From positions 345,024 to 409,023 of the forward strand of contig NZ_JACYFS010000002.1 in assembly GCF_014837145.1 (NCBI RefSeq): a DNA stretch of 64,000 bases, in the 5' to 3' direction. The notes beneath the pieces were generated by a model that worked only from the letters and a program-made list of their open reading frames with translations, did no database searches and had not been told where the DNA came from. This document shows positions 50,222-59,301 of this stretch, one piece after another. Within the stretch, counting starts at the first letter, position 1; every line of letters begins with the position of its first letter. Made by a program: the position numbers and the translations under genes. This stretch comes from Chryseobacterium caseinilyticum. GTDB taxonomy: Bacteria > Bacteroidota > Bacteroidia > Flavobacteriales > Weeksellaceae.

Positions 50222-52027
50222 ATGTCAAAAGAGACAAATTCAGCAGAGGTTATTCTTAACCAAAACGTAGCACCGGAACAATTTGACTGGGATTCTTTTG
50301 AATCTGGTCTTGATGCAGATGCGAGAAAAGAAAAAAGCGATCTTGAAGAAATCTACAACGGATCTCTTAGCAGCTTAAACGACAACGATGTAATCGTAGG
50401 TAAAGTTGTAAGATTGACAGACAAAGAAGCTATCGTAGACATCGATTTCAAATCTGAAGGTGTTATTTCTCTTAACGAATTCCGTTACAACCCAGGCCTA
50501 AGTGTAGGTGACGAGGTTGAAGTAATGGTAGACAGAAGAGAAGACAAAACAGGTCAGTTACAGTTATCTCACAAAAAAGCAAGAACGCTTAAAGCTTGGG
50601 ATAGAGTAAATGAGCTTCACGAAACCGGAGAAATCGTAAACGGTTTTGTAAAATCAAGAACTAAAGGAGGTATGATCGTTGACGTACACGGTATCGAAGC
50701 ATTCTTACCAGGTTCTCAAATCGACGTTAAGCCAATTAAAGATTACGATCAGTTCGTAGGTAAAACTATGGAGTTCAAAGTTGTGAAAATCAACCCTGAG
50801 TTCAAAAACGTAGTAGTATCTCACAAAGCATTGATCGAAGCAGATATCGAAGGTCAGAAAAAAGAAATCATCGCGCAGCTTGAAAAAGGTCAGGTTCTTG
50901 AAGGTACTGTTAAGAATATTACTTCTTACGGTGTATTCGTAGATCTTGGTGGTGTAGACGGATTGATCCACATTACAGACCTTTCTTGGTCTAGAGTGAA
51001 CCATCCATCTGAAATCTTAGAAGACGGACAGACTGTGAAAGTGGTTATCCTTGATTTTGATGATGAGAAAACTAGAATCCAATTAGGTATGAAGCAATTA
51101 GAGGCTCATCCTTGGGATGCTCTTTCTGCTGATATGAAAGTTGGTGATAAAGTAAAAGGAAAAGTAGTTGTTCTTGCTGACTATGGTGCATTCGTTGAAA
51201 TCGCTCCAGGTGTAGAAGGATTAATTCACGTTTCTGAAATGTCTTGGTCTACTCACTTGAGAAGCGCAGGAGATTTCGTAAAAGTAGGTGACGAAGTGGA
51301 AGCTGAGGTACTTACTTTAGACAGAGAAGACAGAAAAATCTCTTTAGGTATGAAACAGTTATCTAAAGATCCTTGGGAGAATATCGAAGCTAAATATCCT
51401 GTAGGTTCTGAGCACGTTGGAACTGTAAGAAACTTTACAAACTTCGGTGTATTCGTAGAACTTGAAGAAGGTATCGACGGATTAATTTATATCTCAGACC
51501 TTTCTTGGACTAAGAAAATCAAGCATCCATCAGAATTCTGTGCAGTAGGTGATAAATTGAATGTTGTGGTTCTTGAATTAGACATCCAGGCTAGAAGATT
51601 ATCTCTAGGTCACAAGCAACTGACAGAAAACCCATGGGATAAATTTGAAACTAAATATGCTGAAGGAACTGTACACACAGGATCTGCTGTAGAAGTTCAT
51701 GATAAAGGTGCTTCTGTACAATTCGAAGATGCTGAAGTAGAAGCATTCTGCCCATCAAGATTATTAGAGAAGGAAGACGGATCTAAAATCAAGAAAGGTG
51801 AAACTGCTGAGTTCAAAGTAATCGAATTCAACAAAGAATTCAAGAGAGTAGTTGTTTCTCACACAGGAATCTTCAGAGACGAAGAGAAAAAGAATGCAAG
51901 AGAAGCATCAAACAACAGATCAAACAACAATAATAACATGTCTTCTTCAAACATTGAAGAAAGATCTACTTTAGGTGATATTGATGTATTGGCTGAATTG
52001 AAAAAGAAAATGGAAGGAGGTAAATAA
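50222..52027 (+). CDS. rpsA: 30S ribosomal protein S1
   Basis: 601 residues with a short N-terminal part and about six S1 RNA-binding domains from residue 55 onward (for example VKNITSYGVFVDLGGVDGLI, VVLADYGAFVEIAPGVEGLI and VRNFTNFGVFVELEEGIDGL). The C-terminal 40 residues are low-complexity, rich in Asn and Ser. S1 binds mRNA on the small subunit and promotes initiation. In Bacteroidota, where Shine-Dalgarno sequences are often weak, this may matter more than usual (inference). The gene has its own promoter and a strong terminator. Confidence 0.95.
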   Translation: MSKETNSAEVILNQNVAPEQFDWDSFESGLDADARKEKSDLEEIYNGSLSSLNDNDVIVGKVVRLTDKEAIVDIDFKSEGVISLNEFRYNPGLSVGDEVEVMVDRREDKTGQLQLSHKKARTLKAWDRVNELHETGEIVNGFVKSRTKGGMIVDVHGIEAFLPGSQIDVKPIKDYDQFVGKTMEFKVVKINPEFKNVVVSHKALIEADIEGQKKEIIAQLEKGQVLEGTVKNITSYGVFVDLGGVDGLIHITDLSWSRVNHPSEILEDGQTVKVVILDFDDEKTRIQLGMKQLEAHPWDALSADMKVGDKVKGKVVVLADYGAFVEIAPGVEGLIHVSEMSWSTHLRSAGDFVKVGDEVEAEVLTLDREDRKISLGMKQLSKDPWENIEAKYPVGSEHVGTVRNFTNFGVFVELEEGIDGLIYISDLSWTKKIKHPSEFCAVGDKLNVVVLELDIQARRLSLGHKQLTENPWDKFETKYAEGTVHTGSAVEVHDKGASVQFEDAEVEAFCPSRLLEKEDGSKIKKGETAEFKVIEFNKEFKRVVVSHTGIFRDEEKKNAREASNNRSNNNNNMSSSNIEERSTLGDIDVLAELKKKMEGGK

Positions 52028-52052
52028 TCTCTGATCTCATTCTTATAAATTT

Positions 52053-52079
52053 ACCACCCATTTTTTGGGTGGTTTTTTT
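52053..52079 (+). terminator. Terminator of rpsA
   Basis: ACCACCC (52053-52059) pairs with GGGTGGT (52067-52073), followed by seven T residues. Confidence 0.85.
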
Positions 52080-52202
52080 GTGCAGAATTTTTAAATTAAT
52101 ATAAACTTAACCATTTATACACGAATTAATTACTTAATAATAAGTGTTGAAAAAAAAGTATTAAATATTAATTAATAATAACAATAAATTGATTATTATT
52201 TG

Positions 52203-52210
52203 TAAATTTG
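52203..52210 (+). promoter_or_regulatory. Predicted -7 promoter element of the M36 protease gene
   Basis: TAAATTTG, a full TAnnTTTG match, 17 bases before the ATG at 52228. It argues against the longer frame that starts at 52189. Confidence 0.45.
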
Positions 52211-52227
52211 GCGCTTTAAGAATCAAT

Positions 52228-54855
52228 ATGAAAAAGCTAACTCTACCTCTTTTATTTGCTGTTGCATTATCATTAAGTTCAGTATCTACAGTATACGGAC
52301 AGGATCATAAACAGCTTGTAAGTAATTATATTTCACAGAATAAAATTCGTGATTACAAAAAAGCTGATCTTACGAACTTCGTAATTGATGTTAACGAGCA
52401 TTCTGAGAGTATGAATGCTGATGTTGTTAAAATACAGCAAACATATCAAGGCATTCCTGTGTATGGAGCTACGGGTTCAGTTTTGATAAAGAACAATCGT
52501 GTTATTTTGTATAATGATAATTTTGAAAAAGATTATCATAATGTTACTTCAAATACGCCCTCCATCACTAAAGAATCGGCGTTAGGCTTTGCTGCACAAG
52601 GTATTGCATTCGAAGATTTAAGTAAAGTACAAATTCTTGATTTCAGACATAAGGATATTGATAAAGAATTTGCAAAGTATCAATTGGTGTATGCTAAGAA
52701 CAATCAGGATTTAGTGTTATGCTATGAGTTTACATTTCCAGAACGTAAAACTCCAAATTACTGGAATATTTTAGTGAATGCAAACACAGGTGAAATTGTG
52801 GTAAAAAACAACTTAAATGTTAGTTGTGATTTTGTAGATCATCCATATGGGCATTCTCATGAGGACCACGCTAATATCTTGCCATTAACCAAAGATTTTT
52901 ATCCGGAGTCAAATCCTTCTTCAAGTATTTTATTAGCACCAGATCCTGCTTCGTACAATGTATTTCCATTTCCTGTGGAAGCTCCTACTTATGGTTCAAG
53001 ATCAATTGTCACGAATCCTTGGAATTTAGCAGCATCTCCTGAAGGATGGCACTCTGACGGAACAACACATTATACTTCAACACAGGGTAATAATGTTAAC
53101 GCTTATCAAGATCTTTATGATTTTGATTTTTTCTCAGGTGTTGCTGCAGAAGGAGGTGCCAGTAGAAATTTTAATTTTCCATATACTTCGGGGGCATTAG
53201 CATTAACTAATCAGGATGCAGCTATTACCAATTTATTTTATGCAAATAATATGGTACACGATATTTTTTATAATTTCGGATTTACTCCAGCATTTAGAAA
53301 TTTTCAAAAGAATAATTTTTCTTTAGGTGGGGTAGGAAACGACTTTGTAAATGCAGAAGCACAAGACGGTGCAGCTACAGAAGTAACAGCAACTGTTTCT
53401 AATTATAATAATGCCAATTTTGCAACTCCGCAGGATGGTGGTAGTGGAAGAATGCAGATGTATGTCTGGGTGAATAATGCACAAAAATTATTTTATAATA
53501 CTCCGGCATCGGCAATTACTAGAACTCCAGCATCATTTATTGCACAGTTTGGTCCCCAGATTACTGGAGTTCCTGTAACAGGTAATGTGAAACTTTCACC
53601 AGTTTTGGATGCTTGTACGGCTCTGCCTAGTGGATCATTAACTGGTTTTATTGGGCTTGCAGAGCGTGGAACTTGTGATTTTAATGTCAAAGTTGAAAAT
53701 ATGCAAAATGCTGGTGCAACAGGAGCACTTATTTATAATGCACCAAGTTCTACAGCGCCTGGTAACATGGGAGGAACAAATCCAAATGTATACATAATGT
53801 CTGAGTTGATGGATAATGCAGAAGGAGAATATATTAAAAGTCAGCTTGCTAACAATATCCCTGTTAACGTATCAATGAGTTATAGCACTAAACAAGACGG
53901 TAGTTTTGATAATGGAGTAATGATTCATGAATACGGTCATGGGATTTCGACCAGGCTAACTGGAAATGGATATTCTTGTTTACAGTCTTCTCAAAGTAAA
54001 GAACAGATGGGTGAGGGTTGGTCAGACTTTTTTGCCTTAATGCTTACCAATCAACCGAATGATAATGCTTCTGTTGCAAGAGGTATTGGTACGTATGTAT
54101 CTGCACAGGCTACAAGTGGTTCCGGTATTCGTCCAGCTAAGTATTCACCATCATTCAGCGTTAATGCTTATACTTATGGAAATACAAATGGTATGGAATT
54201 TACAAATTCAAATGGTCAGATTCAGACAGATGTACATTCAATCGGGTTTGTATGGGCTACAATGCTTTGGGATCTTCATTGGAAATATGTTGAAAAATAT
54301 GGTTACGCATCCAACGTAATGTCAAATACAACGAATGGTAGTTCAAGAGTTTTGCAATTAGTTACGAATGCTCTTAAAATACAACCTTGTAATCCTAGTT
54401 TCGTAGAAGGACGTGATGCAATTTTAGCTGCGGAACTTGCTATGACAAATGGTGCAGATAGATGTATGATTTGGAATGTATTCGGGGCCAGAGGTTTAGG
54501 TTTAAATGCTTCTGCAGGAGTTAAAAGTAATATTAACGACCAGGTTCAGAGCTTTTTGGTTCCGACAGATTGTGTATTATCTACAGACGAAGTTAAAGAT
54601 GTAAAAGCAAACGCCATCTCAATCTATCCAAACCCTGCTAAAAATGAATTCTTCATCAACTTCCCAAAAAATACTATGGGTAAAGTAAATGTTGAAATCT
54701 TCGATATGAGCGGTAAGTTGGTTGCTTCAGAATACAAAGTTTCTGCAGATGAGAAAAAAGCAATTAATACTTCATCTTTAATTAACGGAACTTATATCGT
54801 TAAAGTAAAAGGTTTAGGAATTGACACTTCTTCAAAGCTTCTAATTAAAAAATAA
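52228..54855 (+). CDS. M36 family (fungalysin-type) metalloprotease with T9SS type A sorting domain
   Basis: 875 residues from MKKLTLPLLFAVALSLSS; the longer frame adds 13 residues upstream of the promoter motif. Signal peptide ends near VYGQ. An FTP-like propeptide (about 25-190: IQQTYQGIPVYGA) precedes the M36 catalytic domain. A PA-like insertion lies at about 445-540 (RGTCDFNVKVENMQNAGATG). The zinc site HEYGH is at 567-571, and EQMGEGWSDFFAL supplies the third ligand Glu. The last 75 residues are a T9SS type A domain (ISIYPNPAKNEFFI, INGTYIVKVKGLG). The protein should be secreted through the outer membrane to digest extracellular protein. Confidence 0.92.
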   Translation: MKKLTLPLLFAVALSLSSVSTVYGQDHKQLVSNYISQNKIRDYKKADLTNFVIDVNEHSESMNADVVKIQQTYQGIPVYGATGSVLIKNNRVILYNDNFEKDYHNVTSNTPSITKESALGFAAQGIAFEDLSKVQILDFRHKDIDKEFAKYQLVYAKNNQDLVLCYEFTFPERKTPNYWNILVNANTGEIVVKNNLNVSCDFVDHPYGHSHEDHANILPLTKDFYPESNPSSSILLAPDPASYNVFPFPVEAPTYGSRSIVTNPWNLAASPEGWHSDGTTHYTSTQGNNVNAYQDLYDFDFFSGVAAEGGASRNFNFPYTSGALALTNQDAAITNLFYANNMVHDIFYNFGFTPAFRNFQKNNFSLGGVGNDFVNAEAQDGAATEVTATVSNYNNANFATPQDGGSGRMQMYVWVNNAQKLFYNTPASAITRTPASFIAQFGPQITGVPVTGNVKLSPVLDACTALPSGSLTGFIGLAERGTCDFNVKVENMQNAGATGALIYNAPSSTAPGNMGGTNPNVYIMSELMDNAEGEYIKSQLANNIPVNVSMSYSTKQDGSFDNGVMIHEYGHGISTRLTGNGYSCLQSSQSKEQMGEGWSDFFALMLTNQPNDNASVARGIGTYVSAQATSGSGIRPAKYSPSFSVNAYTYGNTNGMEFTNSNGQIQTDVHSIGFVWATMLWDLHWKYVEKYGYASNVMSNTTNGSSRVLQLVTNALKIQPCNPSFVEGRDAILAAELAMTNGADRCMIWNVFGARGLGLNASAGVKSNINDQVQSFLVPTDCVLSTDEVKDVKANAISIYPNPAKNEFFINFPKNTMGKVNVEIFDMSGKLVASEYKVSADEKKAINTSSLINGTYIVKVKGLGIDTSSKLLIKK

Positions 54856-54875
54856 TATTAAAAAATATTTTATAG

Positions 54876-54909
54876 AATTACCTCAGAAATTTCTGAGGTA
54901 ATTTTTTTT
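54876..54909 (+). terminator. Terminator of the M36 protease gene
   Basis: A perfect 28-bp palindrome, AATTACCTCAGAAA (54876-54889) followed directly by its complement (54890-54903), then a T run. Confidence 0.85.
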
Positions 54910-54940
54910 GTTCAAACAAAATCAATATATCGTACCTTTG
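54908..54940 (+). promoter_or_regulatory. Predicted promoter of the EamA transporter gene
   Basis: TTG at 54908-54910, a 22-nt spacer and TACCTTTG at 54933-54940; full matches to both elements. The ATG is 17 bases downstream. Confidence 0.55.
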
Positions 54941-54957
54941 CCCGCTGAAAAAAGGTT

Positions 54958-55941
54958 ATGAAGAAGAAAAATATTTTAAAAGGAGTTTTGTTTGTAGGTT
55001 TCGGTGCCAGTATTTATGGAATGCTTGCCACCTTCGTAAAAATGTCTTACAAAGAAGGTTTCACCACCTCAGAAGTAACGACGGCTCAGTTTGCATTGGG
55101 ATTAGCGGGTCTCTTAATCCTGAATTTTATCCAGACTACGACTTCAAAAAAGAAATTACCAACTCCCAGCCGAAAAGAATACAGAACACTGTTAATGGCC
55201 GGAACATCTTTGGGTTGTACCAGCTTATTTTATTACATTTCGGTGCAGTATATTGCGGTTTCAATAGCTATTGTACTGCTCATGCAGTCCGTATGGTTCA
55301 GCGTTGTTGTCGAGAGTTTCATCACTAAAAAATTTCCAAATGCTAAGAAAGTTGTGGCAACAGTAATTGTTTTACTCGGAACAGTTTTAGCAACAAATCT
55401 CGTCAATTTAGAAGTAAAATTAGATTGGCACGGGATCTTTTGGGGATTATTGGCTGCAGCTTCATTTACAATGACCATGTTTACATCCAATACTCTGGCA
55501 ACGCATTTACCGGTACTCAGGAAAAGCATGATTATGCTGACTGGAGGTTCGGTGATCGTTTTAACATTCTTGTTTTTTGCACAGATCGGACCATTGTATT
55601 CTGAAAATTTAAGATCTTTTTATCTGAATTTCACCGAAAATACACATCACATCCGACCGTTTGATTATTCTATCTTCTGGACGTATGGCTTCATTCTGGC
55701 TTTGTTCGGAACAATTATTCCACCGATTCTGTTTAATTTAGGTTTCCCAGATACAGGTTTGGGATTAGGAAGTATTATTTCTTCCCTGGAACTTCCGGTC
55801 TCTGTAACGATGGCCTTTGTTCTATTAAATGAACAGGTAATTCTTATTCAATGGATTGGAATTCTTTTAATTTTAATGGCGATTGTTTTAATGAATTTAC
55901 CTTCGAAAAAGGAAAAACTCATTGCAGAAGAGCTTAATTAA
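54958..55941 (+). CDS. EamA/DMT family transporter
   Basis: 327 residues with ten hydrophobic helices in two EamA repeats (about 5-150 and 165-310). GASIYGMLATFVKMSYKEGF begins the first repeat, and SSLELPVSVTMAFVLLNEQV ends the second with the family's conserved Glu-Pro helix. Members of the drug/metabolite transporter superfamily export amino acids or metabolites; the substrate is unknown. It has its own consensus promoter and a terminator behind it, so it is a single-gene unit. Confidence 0.9.
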   Translation: MKKKNILKGVLFVGFGASIYGMLATFVKMSYKEGFTTSEVTTAQFALGLAGLLILNFIQTTTSKKKLPTPSRKEYRTLLMAGTSLGCTSLFYYISVQYIAVSIAIVLLMQSVWFSVVVESFITKKFPNAKKVVATVIVLLGTVLATNLVNLEVKLDWHGIFWGLLAAASFTMTMFTSNTLATHLPVLRKSMIMLTGGSVIVLTFLFFAQIGPLYSENLRSFYLNFTENTHHIRPFDYSIFWTYGFILALFGTIIPPILFNLGFPDTGLGLGSIISSLELPVSVTMAFVLLNEQVILIQWIGILLILMAIVLMNLPSKKEKLIAEELN

Positions 55942-55967
55942 AAGCATAATTAAATTATAAATAACAC

Positions 55968-55998
55968 CAAAAACCGTTTCAATTGAGGCGGTTTTTTT
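55968..55998 (+). terminator. Terminator of the EamA transporter gene
   Basis: AAACCG (55971-55976) pairs with CGGTTT (55989-55994), with an inner TCAATTGA palindrome, then T residues. Confidence 0.7.
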
Positions 55999-56024
55999 AA
56001 ATTTATATCTAAATTCAATTTTTC

Positions 56025-57020
56025 ATGACCAAATTTAAAAATATTCTCACAGGAATTTCACTCACTGTCACATCGACTCTGGCATTTTCGCAGATAAAAC
56101 CTTTAGATGCCACGCTTTCTAACTATCAATATCCTTTTGAAGTATATTTTAAAGATTTAAATTCTCAAAAGCAAAATCTTAAAATGGCTTACATGGATGT
56201 CAAGCCCAAAAAATCCAACGGAAAAACAATCATGCTTCTCCACGGCAAAAACTTTAACGGAGCGTACTGGGAAAAAACGGCAAAAGATTTGTCAGACAAA
56301 GGTTTCAGGGTGATAATTCCTGATCAGATTGGTTTCGGAAAATCTTCAAAACCTCAGAGCTATCAGTTCTCATTTGCACAGTTGGCGAGTAATACCAAAT
56401 CGATTTTAGAGGATTTAAAAATTGAAAAGGTCATCGTTTTAGGACATTCAATGGGAGGCATGGTTGCTACGAGATTCACTTTAATGTATCCTGAAACAGT
56501 CGAAAAATTAATTCTTGAAAATCCGATTGGGTTGGAAGATTATAAAGCCCTGGCAAAATATCAGACTGTTGATGAAGCCTATCAGTCGGAATTAAAAAAC
56601 ACAGCAGAATCCTACAAAAACTACCAGCTCAAATTCTACTATGACAACAAATGGAAGTCGGAATATCAACCTTGGCTTGACCTCATTGCAGGTTGGACTT
56701 TACACAAAGACTACCCACAAGTCGCATGGAATGCCGCTTTAACGAGTGACATTATTTTCAGTCAACCTGTCGTTTACGAATTTAAAAACATCAAAACCCC
56801 AACTTTACTGATCATTGGAACCCGCGACCGCACAGCCATTGGAAAAGACCGTGCACACAAAGAAATTCAGGCAACCATGGGGCAATATCAGGAATTGGGT
56901 AAGAAAACACAGCAGCAAATTGCCGGTTCAAAACTCGTGGAATTAGAAAATGTAGGCCACCTTCCGCATATCGAAGTCTATGATAAATTCTGGAATGCGC
57001 TGTATGAATTTATAAAGTAG
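56025..57020 (+). CDS. Secreted alpha/beta hydrolase
   Basis: 331 residues. A signal peptide (about 1-24, ending STLAFSQ) is followed by an alpha/beta hydrolase fold: MLLHGKNFNGAYWE as the oxyanion region (about 69-82), LGHSMGGM as the nucleophile elbow with Ser (about 142), and a late NVGHLPHIE with the catalytic His (about 314). An acid residue is probably in the LIIGTRDRTAIG strand. It would act in the periplasm or outside the cell on an ester or similar bond; the substrate is unknown. A single gene with no obvious operon partner. Confidence 0.87.
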   Translation: MTKFKNILTGISLTVTSTLAFSQIKPLDATLSNYQYPFEVYFKDLNSQKQNLKMAYMDVKPKKSNGKTIMLLHGKNFNGAYWEKTAKDLSDKGFRVIIPDQIGFGKSSKPQSYQFSFAQLASNTKSILEDLKIEKVIVLGHSMGGMVATRFTLMYPETVEKLILENPIGLEDYKALAKYQTVDEAYQSELKNTAESYKNYQLKFYYDNKWKSEYQPWLDLIAGWTLHKDYPQVAWNAALTSDIIFSQPVVYEFKNIKTPTLLIIGTRDRTAIGKDRAHKEIQATMGQYQELGKKTQQQIAGSKLVELENVGHLPHIEVYDKFWNALYEFIK

Positions 57021-57111
57021 GAGGGAAGCCGGATGATGGATGCTGGAAGTTTGCAAAGGTTGAAAACGACTTTATGTAAATATAATGTCATGAACGCTGA
57101 CCCATACAAAT

Positions 57112-57168
57112 ATTCCCTTTTTGAAGGATGGCGAAAATTTCAAAGAAATTTTTGCCGGTGTGGTTAAA
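57112..57168. repeat. Dispersed repeat A, copy 2
   Basis: Contains GATGGCGAAAATTTC and AATTTTTGCCGGTGTGGTT, matching the core of copy 1 at 18846-18902. It lies in the 57021-57320 gap, in which I see no gene. Confidence 0.45.
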
Positions 57169-57224
57169 AGGAAAAATATCATTAATAGAATTTTCCTCAG
57201 TCCCGAAGCGACGGCGCAACAGAG

Positions 57225-57243
57225 GATAGGATAAAATCCTATC
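57225..57243. repeat. Short hairpin GATAGGAT/ATCCTATC
   Basis: An 8-bp perfect inverted repeat with an AAA loop followed by a run of A. It might end a transcript reading from the hydrolase gene, but there is no T tract on the plus side. Confidence 0.4.
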
Positions 57244-57262
57244 AAAAAAAATAACATACACC

Positions 57263-57302
57263 AAAATAAAAAGAGACCGCTAAAAATAGCAGTCTCTTTT
57301 CG
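57263..57302 (-). terminator. Terminator of rplS
   Basis: AAAAGAGAC (57269-57277) pairs with GTCTCTTTT (57292-57300), with an inner GCTA/TAGC pair after one mismatch. It is A-rich on the left, giving a T tract on the minus strand. Confidence 0.75.
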
Positions 57303-57320
57303 TATGTATTGTTGTCTGAA

Positions 57321-57677
57321 TTATTTCTTTTTGTAAGCAGCGTCTTTAATTCTCGCTTTCTTACCTCTAAGATCTCTGAAGTAGTAGATTCTTGATCTTC
57401 TAACTTTACCTCTTCTGTCAACTTCAATCTTCTGTAAAGCTGGCATGTTGATAGGGAAAACTCTTTCTACACCTACATCACCAGACATTTTTCTGATTGT
57501 AAAAGTTTTTGTAGCTCCGGTTCCTCTCAACTGAATTACAGTTCCTTTAAAGAACTGAGTTCTTGTTTTCTGACCTTCCTTAATTTCGTAATACACTGTA
57601 ATTGTGTCTCCTGCGCTAAACTCAGGGAAATCTTTTTTTGTAATGTACTGGTCTTGTACGTACTTTAATAAATCCAT
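57321..57677 (-). CDS. rplS: 50S ribosomal protein L19
   Basis: 118 residues, family length. FSAGDTITVYYEIKEG (about 20-35), QFFKGTVIQLRGTGATKTFT (about 42-61), GVGVERVFPINMP (about 68-80), and a basic tail with KVRRSRIYYFRDLRGKKARI. L19 sits at the interface between ribosomal subunits. It is encoded alone here, whereas in many bacteria it follows rpsP-rimM-trmD. A consensus promoter lies upstream. Confidence 0.95.
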   Translation of the reverse strand: MDLLKYVQDQYITKKDFPEFSAGDTITVYYEIKEGQKTRTQFFKGTVIQLRGTGATKTFTIRKMSGDVGVERVFPINMPALQKIEVDRRGKVRRSRIYYFRDLRGKKARIKDAAYKKK

Positions 57678-57746
57678 TATTAATAATAAAAATTGTTTAA
57701 GCTAACCAACTTGCACGACTATCGCTAGAGGTTGAATAACAGGTTG

Positions 57747-57777
57747 CAAAAATAAAACAAATTTTTCTGTCCACCAA
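57747..57777 (-). promoter_or_regulatory. Predicted promoter of rplS
   Basis: On the minus strand TTG (57777-57775), a 20-nt spacer and TATTTTTG (57754-57747), a full match to both elements. The leader would be about 65-70 nt. Confidence 0.6.
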
Positions 57778-57816
57778 CACTTTACAAAAAATATTTCCAA
57801 AAAAATCGCACACATA

Positions 57817-57907
57817 AACACCCATCACCCAAGACTCAACACCCATCAATCATCAATTATCAAACATTACCCATTACCGATTACTTATCCTCTAACTCTC
57901 CAACTCC
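57817..57907. repeat. Heptamer tandem repeat array (about 13 units)
   Basis: A run of heptamers: AACACCC, ATCACCC, AAGACTC, AACACCC, ATCAATC, ATCAATT, ATCAAAC, ATTACCC, ATTACCG, ATTACTT, ATCCTCT, AACTCTC, CAACTCC. The middle units match the ATTACYC heptamers at 44034, 44898 and 45077. Confidence 0.7.
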
Positions 57908-57917
57908 CCCATTCATC

Positions 57918-58062
57918 ATGGCGTGCCCCTCCTTCGGTCATTCCGCTTCGCTGCATTCCTTCGCTCGGGTCGGGCTGTCCGCTGTATCTTTTTTTGGTTG
58001 CCAGTGCATTTCCCTTCCAACCAAAAAAAGGATGCCGCTTCCATCCCTCACGCAAAAGAAAA
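57918..58062. repeat. GC-rich intergenic element with 13-bp hairpin
   Basis: Starts GGCGTGCCCCTCCTTCGG, has GTCGGGCTGTCC in the middle, and contains a perfect inverted repeat, CTTTTTTTGGTTG (57988-58000) with its complement at 58018-58030. GC content is well above the flanks. Together with the heptamer array it fills most of the 57678-58464 gap; I see no gene there. It is likely a relative of the element at 44935-45023. Confidence 0.45.
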
Positions 58063-58464
58063 GTGGTTTATCTTTTCAATATTCATATTTTAAAAGCAAC
58101 TCGATGGATTTCCAAATGAAACTATAATGAGATGCTTTTTAAGGTTTCATCGTATAAAAATTTTATCAAAAGACTTTAACTGACTTAGGAAACGGAGGCG
58201 TTAAGAAATTTTACATTATTTTCGTTAAGAAATTCCCACTGTTTGAGTGGCGGCAAAAATATTGGTTTTTGAATAACTCCTGTTTCCGCCCGGGTTTTTG
58301 AAATTTTAGAAAATAATTTAAAATTTTAGCCGGAGTTTCCAGTCTTGAATTTTTAGTTCTTTTGTTTGACTTCGTCGAATCTTCGATTTCAAGACAAAAG
58401 AACAAATAAATTTTCAATCTCAAATAAAAATACTAATTTAAGACCTCAAAATTTAATCCAGAAA

Positions 58465-59166
58465 ATGATCGATAAAAGAGTAAAAAATGCGCAGGAAGCC
58501 ATTGACGGAATTCAGGACGGAATGACCTTAATGCTGGGCGGTTTCGGCCTATGCGGAATTCCTGAAAATTCAATTAATGCATTGGTAGAGAGTAATGTAA
58601 AAGATTTGACCTGCATTTCAAACAACGCCGGAGTAGACGATTTCGGATTGGGATTATTGCTTCACAAAAGACAGATCAAAAAAATGATTTCATCTTACGT
58701 TGGCGAAAACGCGGAATTCGAAAGACAGATGTTATCAGGCGAACTCGAAGTTGAATTGACTCCACAGGGAACTTTAGCAGAAAAATGCAGAGCCGCCCAG
58801 GCAGGAATTCCGGCTTTTTATACACCCGCAGGTTTCGGAACTGAGGTTGCAGAGGGGAAAGAAGTAAAAGATTTTAACGGCAAACCGCATATTTTAGAGC
58901 ATGCTTACGACGCGGATTATTCCATCGTTAAAGCATGGAAAGGTGACCATGCAGGAAATTTAATTTTCAAAGGTTCAGCCCGGAATTTCAACCATCCTAT
59001 GGCCGGAGCCGGCAAAATCACCATCGCAGAAGTAGAAGAACTGGTGGCGCCTGGCGAATTGGATCCCAACCAGATTCATATTCCCGGAATTATGATCCAG
59101 AGAATTTTCCAGGGCGAAAAATTTGAAAAAAGAATTGAGCAGAGAACGGTTAGAAAAAAAGATTAA
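58465..59166 (+). CDS. 3-oxoacid CoA-transferase subunit A
   Basis: 233 residues from [19 protein letters not shown]; the frame is open about 33 codons further upstream, but that part is unlike the family. [20 protein letters not shown] (about 26-45) and [20 protein letters not shown] (about 83-102), then [10 protein letters not shown], are characteristic of CoA-transferase family I alpha subunits. With subunit B it moves CoA between succinyl-CoA and acetoacetate, allowing ketone body or branched-chain amino-acid breakdown. Its partner, normally the next gene, is 3.8 kb away at 62924, beyond three minus-strand genes. Confidence 0.92.
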   Translation: MIDKRVKNAQEAIDGIQDGMTLMLGGFGLCGIPENSINALVESNVKDLTCISNNAGVDDFGLGLLLHKRQIKKMISSYVGENAEFERQMLSGELEVELTPQGTLAEKCRAAQAGIPAFYTPAGFGTEVAEGKEVKDFNGKPHILEHAYDADYSIVKAWKGDHAGNLIFKGSARNFNHPMAGAGKITIAEVEELVAPGELDPNQIHIPGIMIQRIFQGEKFEKRIEQRTVRKKD

Positions 59167-59193
59167 CTTTCTATTCAGTTTCTTAAAAAACAA

Positions 59194-59225
59194 TGCCCCG
59201 AAATCAACTTTCGGGGGATTTTTAT
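59194..59225 (+). terminator. Terminator of the CoA-transferase subunit A gene
   Basis: CCCCGAAA (59196-59203) pairs with TTTCGGGG (59209-59216) across a 5-nt loop, then a T-rich run. It shows that subunit A is transcribed separately from subunit B. Confidence 0.75.
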
Positions 59226-59301
59226 TAGTAATTTACAGTGATTTCTAATTTCGAAGGAGAAATAAACTAACAATTTTTATCTGTATTTTGATTTCAGAAA
59301 A

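Noticed and set aside
57918..58127. 69-codon plus-strand frame beginning MACPSFGHSAS
   Set aside because: It lies inside the GC-rich intergenic element with its hairpin and has no upstream signals.
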